Both the position numbers and the translations under genes were made by a program. The notes below the pieces were generated by a model. It was not told where the DNA came from and made no database searches. It saw only the letters and a program-made list of their open reading frames with translations. Positions 16,629 to 24,168 of a stretch of 24,696 nucleotides of DNA are shown in pieces (the stretch's first letter is position 1; each line of letters starts with the position of its first letter). The DNA is taken from positions 1 to 24,696 of the forward strand of contig JBATUR010000050.1 of the NCBI GenBank assembly GCA_049671305.1, given 5' to 3'. The stretch is from CADCTM01 sp049671305. GTDB lineage: Bacteria; Cyanobacteriota; Cyanobacteriia; Cyanobacteriales; Coleofasciculaceae.

Positions 16629-18175
16629 TTGATGAAATCTCTTTAATTAACAATGAAGTGACTCGGAAACAGCGTTATATTATTAAACGCATCATTGTAC
16701 GAGGAACATTAATTTTAGAGACACCTACTTGTTTAGGTAGCGGTGATGCAGATAGTCCCACTGATTTACCATTACTCAGAGATAGTATTAGTGACCATGC
16801 TCTTCTAACAGGTTCTTCTATTGCGGGAGCTCTGCGAAACTATTTACGTGAACGTGAACACGGATACATGGGTAACGAACATACGGATGATTTAGCCACC
16901 ATATTATTTGGTGGAACCCGTCGTGATGATGACGGCAATCAAAGTCCTTTAATTATTAATGATGCTATCAGCACTAAATCAATCAAAGCTGAACTTAGAG
17001 ATGGTGTAAAAATCAATAGTGCTACAGGAACAGCAGAAGATAAAGCTAAATACGATTTAGAATTACTGCAAGCTGGAACGGAATTTCCTCTAAGTTTTGA
17101 ATTGTTAATTGAAAGAGAAGCTAATGAGGCTGATTTACGCAAAGCACTAGCGATCGCACTCTCCGGCTTAGAAGCTAAAAAAGATCCAAATGACTCTGAA
17201 TGTGAAAATGATTTAAAAAGCGGTGAAATCAGCCTCGGCATGAAAAAGCGACGCGGTTTTGGTCGCTGTCATGTCGAAGAGTGGCAGGTTTGGCAGTTCG
17301 ATCTGACCAAAGATGACCAGAGGTTGAAATGGTTAAACTTTGAGCATTGGCACACAGGCTTATTACCAAATTACCCAATTTATCCATCAATTAAAGAAGC
17401 TTTTGAAAAAGCTGAAATTAAGCTAGATATAAATGGAGAAGACAAACGCGATCGCTTCCTCCTCCACGCCAAATTCAAATTAGTAGGTTCCCTCCTCATT
17501 CGTTCCGGTCAAGACTCAACTGGACGCGCACCTGATGTCGTACATTTGAAATCTCATCGACCAGATAAACCAGATTCACAATCAGTATTATCCGGTACAA
17601 GTTTAGCCGGAGTATTACGACATCGTGCTGAACGTATTGTCAAAACATTGGGTAGTTGTTCGCCAATTGTAGACCAAATGTTTGGTTTTGTTGTAGGTAA
17701 GCAATCTCAAGCTAGTCGTTTAATTGTCAGCGAGACAGAAATCAAAGAAGTTACTGAATTAGTACAAAATCGGATTGCGATCGACCGTTTTACAGGAGGT
17801 GCATACCACGGCGCATTATTTGATGAACAACCTATATTTGGTGGTGATAAAACTTGTGTCTGTATTGAACTAGAGTTGCGGAATCCAAAAGAATATGAAA
17901 TTGGATTGCTGTTACTTTTGCTGAAAGATTTATGGACGCAAGATTTACCAGTTGGCGGTGAAAGTAGTATTGGTAGAGGTAGATTGCAGGGAAAAAAAGC
18001 TACTTTAACTTGGTATAAATGGGATAAAGAAAAGAAGTTACAGCAAAAAGATACATGGACTATAAAGCAATGCTGTGAAAATAAACCCCTTGTAGTCAGT
18101 GACCCTGATAGCTTAGAAAAATTTGTTAAAAAGTTAGTCAATTATCCTACTGAGGAGGTGAAATGTAATGAATAA
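16625..18175 (+). CDS. Double Cas7 RAMP (Cas7-2x-like) subunit
   Basis: The 516-residue protein contains two Cas7-like units in tandem. Unit 1 (about 20-230) has LPLLRDSISDHALLTGSSIAGALR with candidate catalytic D53, and the late Gly-rich MKKRRGFGRCHV. Unit 2 (about 280-495) has PDKPDSQSVLSGTSLAGVLR, with D314 at the same ten-residue distance from the GTS/GSS turn, and GGESSIGRGRLQG. Unit 2 also carries the FTGGAYHGALFDEQPIFGGD loop usual for Cas7 thumbs. Both units may cut target RNA. The arrangement matches the Cas7-2x protein of the Synechocystis III-Dv complex as I remember it. The start overlaps the csx10 stop by four bases behind AAGGAGA, and the stop overlaps csx19 by eight. No frameshift or break is seen between the units. 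Confidence 0.87.
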   Translation: MIDEISLINNEVTRKQRYIIKRIIVRGTLILETPTCLGSGDADSPTDLPLLRDSISDHALLTGSSIAGALRNYLREREHGYMGNEHTDDLATILFGGTRRDDDGNQSPLIINDAISTKSIKAELRDGVKINSATGTAEDKAKYDLELLQAGTEFPLSFELLIEREANEADLRKALAIALSGLEAKKDPNDSECENDLKSGEISLGMKKRRGFGRCHVEEWQVWQFDLTKDDQRLKWLNFEHWHTGLLPNYPIYPSIKEAFEKAEIKLDINGEDKRDRFLLHAKFKLVGSLLIRSGQDSTGRAPDVVHLKSHRPDKPDSQSVLSGTSLAGVLRHRAERIVKTLGSCSPIVDQMFGFVVGKQSQASRLIVSETEIKEVTELVQNRIAIDRFTGGAYHGALFDEQPIFGGDKTCVCIELELRNPKEYEIGLLLLLLKDLWTQDLPVGGESSIGRGRLQGKKATLTWYKWDKEKKLQQKDTWTIKQCCENKPLVVSDPDSLEKFVKKLVNYPTEEVKCNE

Positions 18176-18761
18176 ATCCAATTGTAATATCATTAAAGAT
18201 ACTCAAGATATTATCGATAATCCCACTTTGTACAATTGGTTACAAGCTAAGGGAAAGCAGTATCAATTGCAATACTTATTAGCTCATGCTGAAGATGGTG
18301 TGATTTGGGGACATTTTAAAGACGGTAATTTGGAGACTTCTGGAGATGTATTTTCACAATGCGCTAAGTTGCGTCTTTGTACTCTCCAACAATGTCGAAT
18401 CTTTGGTAAAAAAGCTGAAGTTATGCTTTGGAAAGCCGGAGAAAGTTGGAAAGCGTGTTTAATTAATGATGAATATCCATCAAAATATAATGATTATATT
18501 TGTGAAAAACAAATTCTTTGGGGAACGCAAGCAGAAGAAGAACACAACAAAGGTTTTACTTTAGTTTCAGATGGTTCACAAGGATTAAAACACGCTGTAC
18601 CCCTACCTAATATTACAGATAAATTTAAAGATGGTACACGTCCCTTGCGTTTAACAGTTCATCATTATATTCAATATGATGATGATAGTGGAATAGCTCG
18701 AATTTATCTGAGTCGGCTTGTAGATTTAACAACTCAGGAACATTTAATCAGGAAAAAATGA
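18168..18761 (+). CDS. csx19: Csx19 (TIGR03984-like) subunit of the type III-D complex
   Basis: The 197-residue protein shows the Csx19 pattern. There is an aromatic-rich N-terminal half (LQYLLAHAEDGVIWGHFKDG), a middle stretch around LRLCTLQQCRIFGKKAEVMLW, and a late LWGTQ followed by the Gly/Pro-containing LKHAVPLP and LTVHHYIQYDDDSGIARIYLSRLVDL. Csx19 is a small protein found with Csx10 and Cas10 in III-D loci and part of the Synechocystis III-Dv effector; it is not a known nuclease. The ATG follows GAGGAGG at good spacing and overlaps the double-Cas7 stop by eight bases. Its own stop overlaps the next ATG as ATGA. The call rests on pattern recall plus perfect context. Confidence 0.82.
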   Translation: MNKSNCNIIKDTQDIIDNPTLYNWLQAKGKQYQLQYLLAHAEDGVIWGHFKDGNLETSGDVFSQCAKLRLCTLQQCRIFGKKAEVMLWKAGESWKACLINDEYPSKYNDYICEKQILWGTQAEEEHNKGFTLVSDGSQGLKHAVPLPNITDKFKDGTRPLRLTVHHYIQYDDDSGIARIYLSRLVDLTTQEHLIRKK

Positions 18762-19348
18762 TGATCGCTAATTATCAAAATTTCAAAAAAATGACGGCTG
18801 AAGAATATCTAGAATGGGAAGCCACGCAGGAACATCGCCATGAATATATTGACGGCGAAATTCTAGCTATGACAGGAGGTAGTCTTGCTCATAATGACAT
18901 TGCTCTCAACTTTTATACTGCACTAAGACCTCATCTACGTCAGAGGGGCTGTCGAGTCAATGTTGCAGATGCAAAAGTTCAAGCTAGTAAAAATAGTCGT
19001 TATTTCTATCCCGATCTAGTTGTCAGTTGCGATGCTGATGACTTGAAATCCCGCGAATTTATTCAACATCCGAAAGTTATTGTTGAGGTACTTTCTCCTA
19101 GTACAGCAACTTATGATCGCACGAAAAAACTTAAATATTATCGCCAAATTCCGAGTTTACAAGAATACATTTTAGTGGATTCTGAAGAAATAGCTGTAGA
19201 GATTTATCAGCGAGGAGAAGGGAAAATGTGGCATTACTATGAGTATGAAGCCGGGGAGGAAATCTATTTAGCAAGTATTGAGTTTGAATGTGCGATCGAG
19301 CTTTTGTATGAAGGAGTTAGTTTTGAGCAAGAATTAGAAGATAAATAG
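18758..19348 (+). CDS. Uma2-family (DUF820) PD-(D/E)XK-like nuclease inside the CRISPR operon
   Basis: The 196-residue protein is a typical Uma2/DUF820 member: KKMTAEEYLEWE, HEYIDGEILAMTGGSLAHNDIA, YPDLVVSCD and VIVEVLSPSTATYDRTKKLKYY. These give the restriction-endonuclease-like catalytic set: Glu of DGE, Asp of YPD, Glu of VEV and a downstream Lys. The fold is common in cyanobacterial genomes, often in many copies, and its biochemical role is poorly known. Here the start overlaps the csx19 stop as ATGA. The next CRISPR gene begins 39 bases later with its own ribosome-binding site (AAGGAA), so the gene is embedded in the operon. It could be a recruited accessory nuclease or a passenger insertion. 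All catalytic positions appear intact. Confidence 0.88.
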   Translation: MMIANYQNFKKMTAEEYLEWEATQEHRHEYIDGEILAMTGGSLAHNDIALNFYTALRPHLRQRGCRVNVADAKVQASKNSRYFYPDLVVSCDADDLKSREFIQHPKVIVEVLSPSTATYDRTKKLKYYRQIPSLQEYILVDSEEIAVEIYQRGEGKMWHYYEYEAGEEIYLASIEFECAIELLYEGVSFEQELEDK

Positions 19349-19387
19349 GTATTCTGTAAATTAATTGAATTATAAGGAAATTGAAGG

Positions 19388-21709
19388 ATGAATCCTAAGC
19401 ATATTGATACAGTTCCAGAGTTTATTAAAGATAAAGGAAAAGATATTCCACGACGTGCAGTTGCGCCTTACAATTTTGTCGAACTTCCTGAAAAGGTTGT
19501 GGAAGCAGAATTACCTTTGCCAGAAGGCGATCGCTATCATCCAGAGCATCACACGGGGAGAATTGAATGCACTTTAACCACAGAGTCTCCCTTGTATATT
19601 CGCTGTGGACTAACAACGAAAGAATTTGAAGCTGGTAAAGAAGCAAAAGATTTACCCGATTTTTTCTACACCGATCCAGCATCTAAATCTGAAAAACCTG
19701 TTCTACCTGGTAGCAGTTTACGCGGAATGCTACGAACTTTGGTCGAAATTGTTAGCTTTAGTAAAATTGATAGAGTATCAGACGAACATCGGCTATTTTT
19801 TCGGGCAGTTGCATCAAATCCAGATCAAGAATCTTGGGGAAAAGAATATAAAAATCATGTTGATCCTAAAAAAGTTAAAGCTGGTTATTTAAAAAAAGAT
19901 AATCAAGGTTGGTATATTCAACCTGCTAAAACTGAAAAGGGGGCAACATTTGCTTGGGTTAGGGAAACGTCTCTCAGTTTAACCTTTGAAAAATTCAATG
20001 ACCCTAAATATGAGCCTCAGTATATTTCTGTTAGCTATGGAAGTGTAGCTGTAGATAACACAGATAGAGCTAAACGCTTATTTGCTAGTGATGTCGAGTT
20101 GCCAAACACTAAACGCAAAAAAGGTGTGCTCGTTACAAGTGGAAATATGAAACAAGGAGATAAATCTTCTCCGCGCTACAATCACTGCGTAGTTTTCGCT
20201 GAGGATAACAATGTTGACTCATTACGAATAGATGATACAGCGATCAAACATTATCGGAATGCTCTGACTGATTTTCAGAAAAAATCTCCCTTTGATAAAG
20301 ATTGGGGATTATTGAAATTAGAAGCAGAAAAAGATCGTCTTGTGTTTTACTCTGCTACTGGAGATGACAAAATAGTAAGATTTTTTGGTCAAAGTCCTAA
20401 CTTCCGCATTCCATATTCTCCTGAAGGAAATGGACACGCAGCAACTGTAATAGATTTCATTCCTGAAAACTTGAAAAAACTGGCAATGATAGATTTAGCA
20501 GATGCAATTTTTGGTTGGGTAAAGCAGGAAACTAAAGATAAAAAGCTACCTGAAAAATTTGATAAACAAAGAGCAGGCAGAGTGTTTATTACAGATGCTT
20601 TCTTATACCCAAGCAGTCAAAGTAGTATCTGGTATAGCGAAAATCCTATAACTCCCCAAATCTTATCTGAGCCAAAGCCAAGCTACTTTCCACATTATTT
20701 AGTTCAACCCAATGTAGATAAATTGGAACTAAAACATTATGCAAGTCAACCTGTCACAGACACTGTGATTCGTGGTCACAAGTTGTATTGGCATAAAGGA
20801 AGCGATCCAGGTTTCAAACTTCTAGAGCCCAAAAAAGTCATTGGTTCCACTAAGAAAGTAGAAGTGTCAGATACTCAAACAACTTTGATTAAACCAATCA
20901 AAGCAGGTGTTTCCTTTAAATTCGATATTCACTTTGAAAATCTCAGTGATGTTGAACTAGGTGCGCTGCTGTGGATACTTGATATTGCACAAGATGATCG
21001 CTACCGCCTTAAACTTGGCATGGGTAAGCCTTTAGGATTAGGAGCCGCTAAGATTGAACATAAGCTGTATGAGAGCGATCGCCAAAAACGCTACACCAAC
21101 TTATTCAGTGACAATAGCAACGACTGGGAAACCGCAGAAACTTTAAAAAAAGACTATTCAGGCTATAAGCAATGCTTTCAAAACTATATTTTGAATCAAC
21201 TTAATTATAGTGGAGACTTTGAAAACTTATGTAGAATTCAGATGTTGCTTGCTATGTTGAGTTGGCCAGGTTCAGAAAATATTGAAAAAACTACTCGATA
21301 TATGGAGATTGAACGAGACATCGCCAAACATCACATTGGTAGTCCCAGACCGAAGGATAAGACAGTAAATGAATATTCTGAACGTCGAGTGCTACCAAAC
21401 CCGTTAGATGTTATGGGAATTAAGATAGAGTGCGATCGCCCATCTCCTGTTTCTCCTCAAGATTCAATTAGTCAAGAAACACAACGGTTTTCAGAAGGAC
21501 AAGAGATTGATGCAAAGGTAGTTGATATTCAAGTACAAGAAGGCAAGAAACGTAAAACAACTATTACCTACGAGATTGAAGGATCGGATTGTCCAGCAAA
21601 AGAGGAAATTTATAAGCGTACTATTTCCCTGGTCATTAATGATATTGTAAAAGTCAATATTATTAAAGCCAAAGGAGAAAGTATTAGAACAGTGAAGTTG
21701 ATTCAATAA
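19388..21709 (+). CDS. Large RAMP protein (TIGR03986-like; Cas7 with insertion), C-terminal OB-like extension
   Basis: The 773-residue protein starts with the YNFVELPEKVV signature of TIGR03986-type RAMP proteins. A Cas7 core follows: the strand GRIECTLTTESPLYIRCG, candidate catalytic D96 in FFYTDPAS, and PVLPGSSLRGMLR (104-116). A long middle section of more than 300 residues separates the core from LGMGKPLGLGAAKIE (542-556), the C-terminal Gly-rich loop. This matches the Cas7-insertion subunit of III-Dv. The last 75 residues or so (EGQEIDAKVVDIQ, then ISLVINDIVKVNIIKAKGESIRTVKLIQ) read like a small beta-barrel, S1- or OB-like, and may bind RNA. It closes the operon, 39 bases after the Uma2 gene. 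RAMP identity is confident; the barrel is inferred from strand pattern only. Confidence 0.87.
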   Translation: MNPKHIDTVPEFIKDKGKDIPRRAVAPYNFVELPEKVVEAELPLPEGDRYHPEHHTGRIECTLTTESPLYIRCGLTTKEFEAGKEAKDLPDFFYTDPASKSEKPVLPGSSLRGMLRTLVEIVSFSKIDRVSDEHRLFFRAVASNPDQESWGKEYKNHVDPKKVKAGYLKKDNQGWYIQPAKTEKGATFAWVRETSLSLTFEKFNDPKYEPQYISVSYGSVAVDNTDRAKRLFASDVELPNTKRKKGVLVTSGNMKQGDKSSPRYNHCVVFAEDNNVDSLRIDDTAIKHYRNALTDFQKKSPFDKDWGLLKLEAEKDRLVFYSATGDDKIVRFFGQSPNFRIPYSPEGNGHAATVIDFIPENLKKLAMIDLADAIFGWVKQETKDKKLPEKFDKQRAGRVFITDAFLYPSSQSSIWYSENPITPQILSEPKPSYFPHYLVQPNVDKLELKHYASQPVTDTVIRGHKLYWHKGSDPGFKLLEPKKVIGSTKKVEVSDTQTTLIKPIKAGVSFKFDIHFENLSDVELGALLWILDIAQDDRYRLKLGMGKPLGLGAAKIEHKLYESDRQKRYTNLFSDNSNDWETAETLKKDYSGYKQCFQNYILNQLNYSGDFENLCRIQMLLAMLSWPGSENIEKTTRYMEIERDIAKHHIGSPRPKDKTVNEYSERRVLPNPLDVMGIKIECDRPSPVSPQDSISQETQRFSEGQEIDAKVVDIQVQEGKKRKTTITYEIEGSDCPAKEEIYKRTISLVINDIVKVNIIKAKGESIRTVKLIQ

Positions 21710-21806
21710 AGTAGATGACTGACAAAACTAGAAACACTAAGTCGATCGCACTCCACACTCTCTCCTCCCACTAAAAGCTATAGCTAAACTTTTTGAGTAA
21801 TTCGAT

Positions 21807-22433
21807 ATGCCATTCAGTGCTTATAAAACCATCGGTGCAGTTCTCAAAGAGTTTCAAATCACCTACACTCAATTTAACTTTATTATTGAAACACACTTCA
21901 ACATCCCCGACCACTTCCGAGAAGACTTGAACATAGTCATGCAAGATGGTGCTCCCGACTGTTCTGAATTTGCAATATGTGAAAATCTGATTTGTCCATT
22001 GTTAAAAGAAGTTTGGAAGCAGTATCGCCAAAACTTCATCTTATGGAGTCATAAATCATTAAATTATGATGATAATCTTTGCGGATTTCCTGAGTATATA
22101 TTAGCGAAAAAATCCCCATTAGGAAATGTTGTTTTTGACAAACCTTACTTTATGCTTGTCGAAGCAAAACAAGATAACTTTGAATGGGGATGGGCGCAGT
22201 GTATGGCAGAAATGATCGCTGCACAACAACTGAATCAAAACCCAGAGCAAGAAGTATTTGGAACTGTCTCAAATGGAGGAGTTTGGCAATTTGGTAAACT
22301 GAAAGCTAATATCTTTACTCGAAATCAAACGTTCTACACAATTCAGGACTTAGACAAACTTTTTGCCGCCATAAATTACATATTTCAACAGTGCGAAATG
22401 TTACTACACGCTGAAGCTACAAACCAACATTGA
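21807..22433 (+). CDS. PD-(D/E)XK-like protein of unknown function
   Basis: The 208-residue protein has the pattern of a small restriction-endonuclease-like family. There is an N-terminal Glu region (CSEFAICENLICPLLKEVW), then GFPEYILAKKSPLG, and the strand YFMLVEAKQDNFEWGWAQCMAEMIAAQ, in which E-A-K is the usual E-x-K catalytic pair after the P-E. The rest is a helix and the strands EVFGTVSNGGVWQFGKL. No CRISPR-specific domain is seen. It starts 97 bases after the last CRISPR gene, with only a weak ribosome-binding site, and ends 19 bases from the end of the convergent ispD gene. It may be an unrelated accessory gene or a nuclease gained with the CRISPR locus. The fold is a reasonable guess from motifs. 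Confidence 0.7.
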   Translation: MPFSAYKTIGAVLKEFQITYTQFNFIIETHFNIPDHFREDLNIVMQDGAPDCSEFAICENLICPLLKEVWKQYRQNFILWSHKSLNYDDNLCGFPEYILAKKSPLGNVVFDKPYFMLVEAKQDNFEWGWAQCMAEMIAAQQLNQNPEQEVFGTVSNGGVWQFGKLKANIFTRNQTFYTIQDLDKLFAAINYIFQQCEMLLHAEATNQH

Positions 22434-22452
22434 TCGCAAAATCCCCTCAACA

Positions 22453-23136
22453 CTATAAACCCGATCGCTTACGCAAAATAAACTCCGCGATCGCTAAATC
22501 AACCGGCGTCGTTACCTTCAAATTCGTCTCCTCCCCCTCCACAACCCTCACAGGCAACCCACAACGCTCAAACAACGCCGCATCATCCGTCACCTCCCAA
22601 CCCGCATCACGCCCCTTGTCATGGCACTGCTTCAACAACTTCACCTCAAACCCCTGTGGCGTCTGCGCTGCCCATAAGTTTTTGCGATCAGGCGTATCAA
22701 CAATCACACCCGCATCCACAACCTTAATCGTATCCTTCACCGACACAGCCGCAATTAAACCCGAACAATCCAACAACGCCACTGCACAGCGATTCAACAA
22801 CTCCGGCGTTGCCAAACATCTTGCCCCATCATGAATTAAAACCCCCTCAGCAGCCTCTGGCAAAGCCTGCAAGCCCTTATAAACCGACTCCTGCCGCGTT
22901 TTGCCCCCCGTAATCAATTCCACCGGCTTAGTCAGCTCCAACTCTGCCAAAATCGCCTTAATATCAATTTGGTCAGCAGGCTGTCCAATAATACCAATCC
23001 AACTAATTTGAGCAGCCGCTTCAGCCGCAAGCAAAGTCCAGGCAAGTATCGGTTTACCTAGTAATGTTAGAAGCAATTTATTACGCTCACTGCCCATTCT
23101 GCGCCCCATGCCCGCCGCCGGAATTAATAAATACAC
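22453..23136 (-). CDS. ispD: 2-C-methyl-D-erythritol 4-phosphate cytidylyltransferase (IspD)
   Basis: IspD joins CTP and methylerythritol phosphate in the third step of the MEP isoprenoid pathway, which cyanobacteria use for carotenoids, chlorophyll side chains and quinones. The sequence has the nucleotide-binding opening LLIPAAGMGRRMGS with the RNK Lys, HDGARCL in the middle, KDTIKVVD, AAQTPQGF, TDDAALFERCG and EETNLKVTTPVDL, in the order of the family. A GTG at 23136 (minus strand) is chosen as the start: AGAGGA lies five bases upstream and the protein begins V/M-YLLIPAAG, as usual for IspD, giving 227 residues. The upstream ATG at 23196 would add 20 atypical residues. The gene diverges from the glycosyltransferase gene, with 69 bases between starts. 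Confidence 0.95.
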   Translation of the reverse strand: MYLLIPAAGMGRRMGSERNKLLLTLLGKPILAWTLLAAEAAAQISWIGIIGQPADQIDIKAILAELELTKPVELITGGKTRQESVYKGLQALPEAAEGVLIHDGARCLATPELLNRCAVALLDCSGLIAAVSVKDTIKVVDAGVIVDTPDRKNLWAAQTPQGFEVKLLKQCHDKGRDAGWEVTDDAALFERCGLPVRVVEGEETNLKVTTPVDLAIAEFILRKRSGL

Positions 23137-23205
23137 GATCTTCCTCTGTTCGCTAGGTATATGTTCACTTAGAATAAAGCTGATAAATAAGCTCAATCAA
23201 TCCAG

Positions 23206-24168
23206 ATGAGAATATTAGCCCTTGTGCCTGGTGGAATTGGCGACCAAATTCTGTTCTTTCCCACCCTCGATGACCTAAAACAGAATTATCCTGATGCCGA
23301 AATTGATGTGGTTGTGGAACCACGTGCCAAAGGGGCATATCGGGTTTCAGGATCAGTTGAAGAAGTCCTGACATTTGATTTTAAAGACCGCAACGGACCT
23401 GCTGATTTTGGTAACCTGCTGGGAATTGTACGCGATCGCGAATACGACGCAGCACTCACACTCGGTCGCCGTTGGTCTGTCGGACTGTTACTCTGGATGA
23501 CGGGCATTCCTACCCGTATTGGTTACAGCGCCAATGCCGGAAAATGGTTTCTTACCCAAACCGTACCGCTAAAAACAGAGCAATATGCCGCTGCCATGTA
23601 CCATGATTTACTACAAGGTTTTGGCATCAATACTCCTTGCCCAGAACTTGCAGTTAGTGTTCCCAAACCCGATATTCAATGGGCAGAAACCCAACAGCAA
23701 CGCCTAGGAACCACCGAAACAGGATACATTCTCATACACGGCGGTTCTAGTCAACTAGCACTTTCCAAAGGCATCAATAAAATCTACCCTGTGGAAAAAT
23801 GGCAGCAAATTATTGAAGACCTTCAACGCAAACAGCCCGATTTACCAATTGTCATGCTCAAAGGACCAGAGGATGAGGAATTCATTGCCCAGATGATGCA
23901 ATTTCGCCCAGACTTAAAAGTTACCTCACCAGGAGATATTGGCAAATTAGCCGCTATGATTGCTGGGGCAAACTTGATGTTATGTACTGATAGTGCGCCC
24001 ATGCATCTTTCTGTCGCCGTTGGCACACCAACAATTGCCCTGTTTGGTCCCACAGATGCCAAGAAACTTCTGCCTCAAAGTGAGAAGTATACTGCCATTC
24101 AATCATCAACAGATGCGATCGCAGATATCAAACCCGAAACCGTATTAGAGCAAATTTGGCGTGGCTAA
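23206..24168 (+). CDS. Glycosyltransferase family 9 (heptosyltransferase-like)
   Basis: The 320-residue protein has the two Rossmann-like halves of GT9 (GT-B fold). The opening MRILALVPGGIGDQILFFPTL carries the family's Gly-rich loop with catalytic-type Asp (GGIGD). The second half has LIHGGSS, then MLKGPEDEEF, and the nucleotide-sugar site LCTDSAPMHLSVAVGTPTIALFGPTD. Family members move heptose or related sugars from ADP- or GDP-activated donors to lipopolysaccharide or other glycans at the inner membrane. The donor here is unknown. A heptose-phosphatase-like gene starts within its last eight bases, so the two are probably co-translated and act in one sugar pathway. The start fits the family N-terminus; the ispD start is 69 bases away on the other strand. 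Confidence 0.9.
   Translation: MRILALVPGGIGDQILFFPTLDDLKQNYPDAEIDVVVEPRAKGAYRVSGSVEEVLTFDFKDRNGPADFGNLLGIVRDREYDAALTLGRRWSVGLLLWMTGIPTRIGYSANAGKWFLTQTVPLKTEQYAAAMYHDLLQGFGINTPCPELAVSVPKPDIQWAETQQQRLGTTETGYILIHGGSSQLALSKGINKIYPVEKWQQIIEDLQRKQPDLPIVMLKGPEDEEFIAQMMQFRPDLKVTSPGDIGKLAAMIAGANLMLCTDSAPMHLSVAVGTPTIALFGPTDAKKLLPQSEKYTAIQSSTDAIADIKPETVLEQIWRG

Noticed and set aside
17530..17620. Possible loss of the catalytic Asp in the second unit of the double Cas7
   Set aside because: A first alignment put Lys at the position, but counting back from the G-T-S turn places D314 at the same ten-residue distance as D53 in unit 1, so the site looks kept.
22430..22834. 134-residue plus-strand frame overlapping ispD
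   Set aside because: It is antisense to well-supported ispD, and its Ser/Thr/Asn-rich sequence has no recognisable domain.
23137..23196. ispD start at the upstream ATG (23196)
   Set aside because: It would add 20 residues not typical of IspD; the in-frame GTG at 23136 has a good ribosome-binding site and gives the normal N-terminus.
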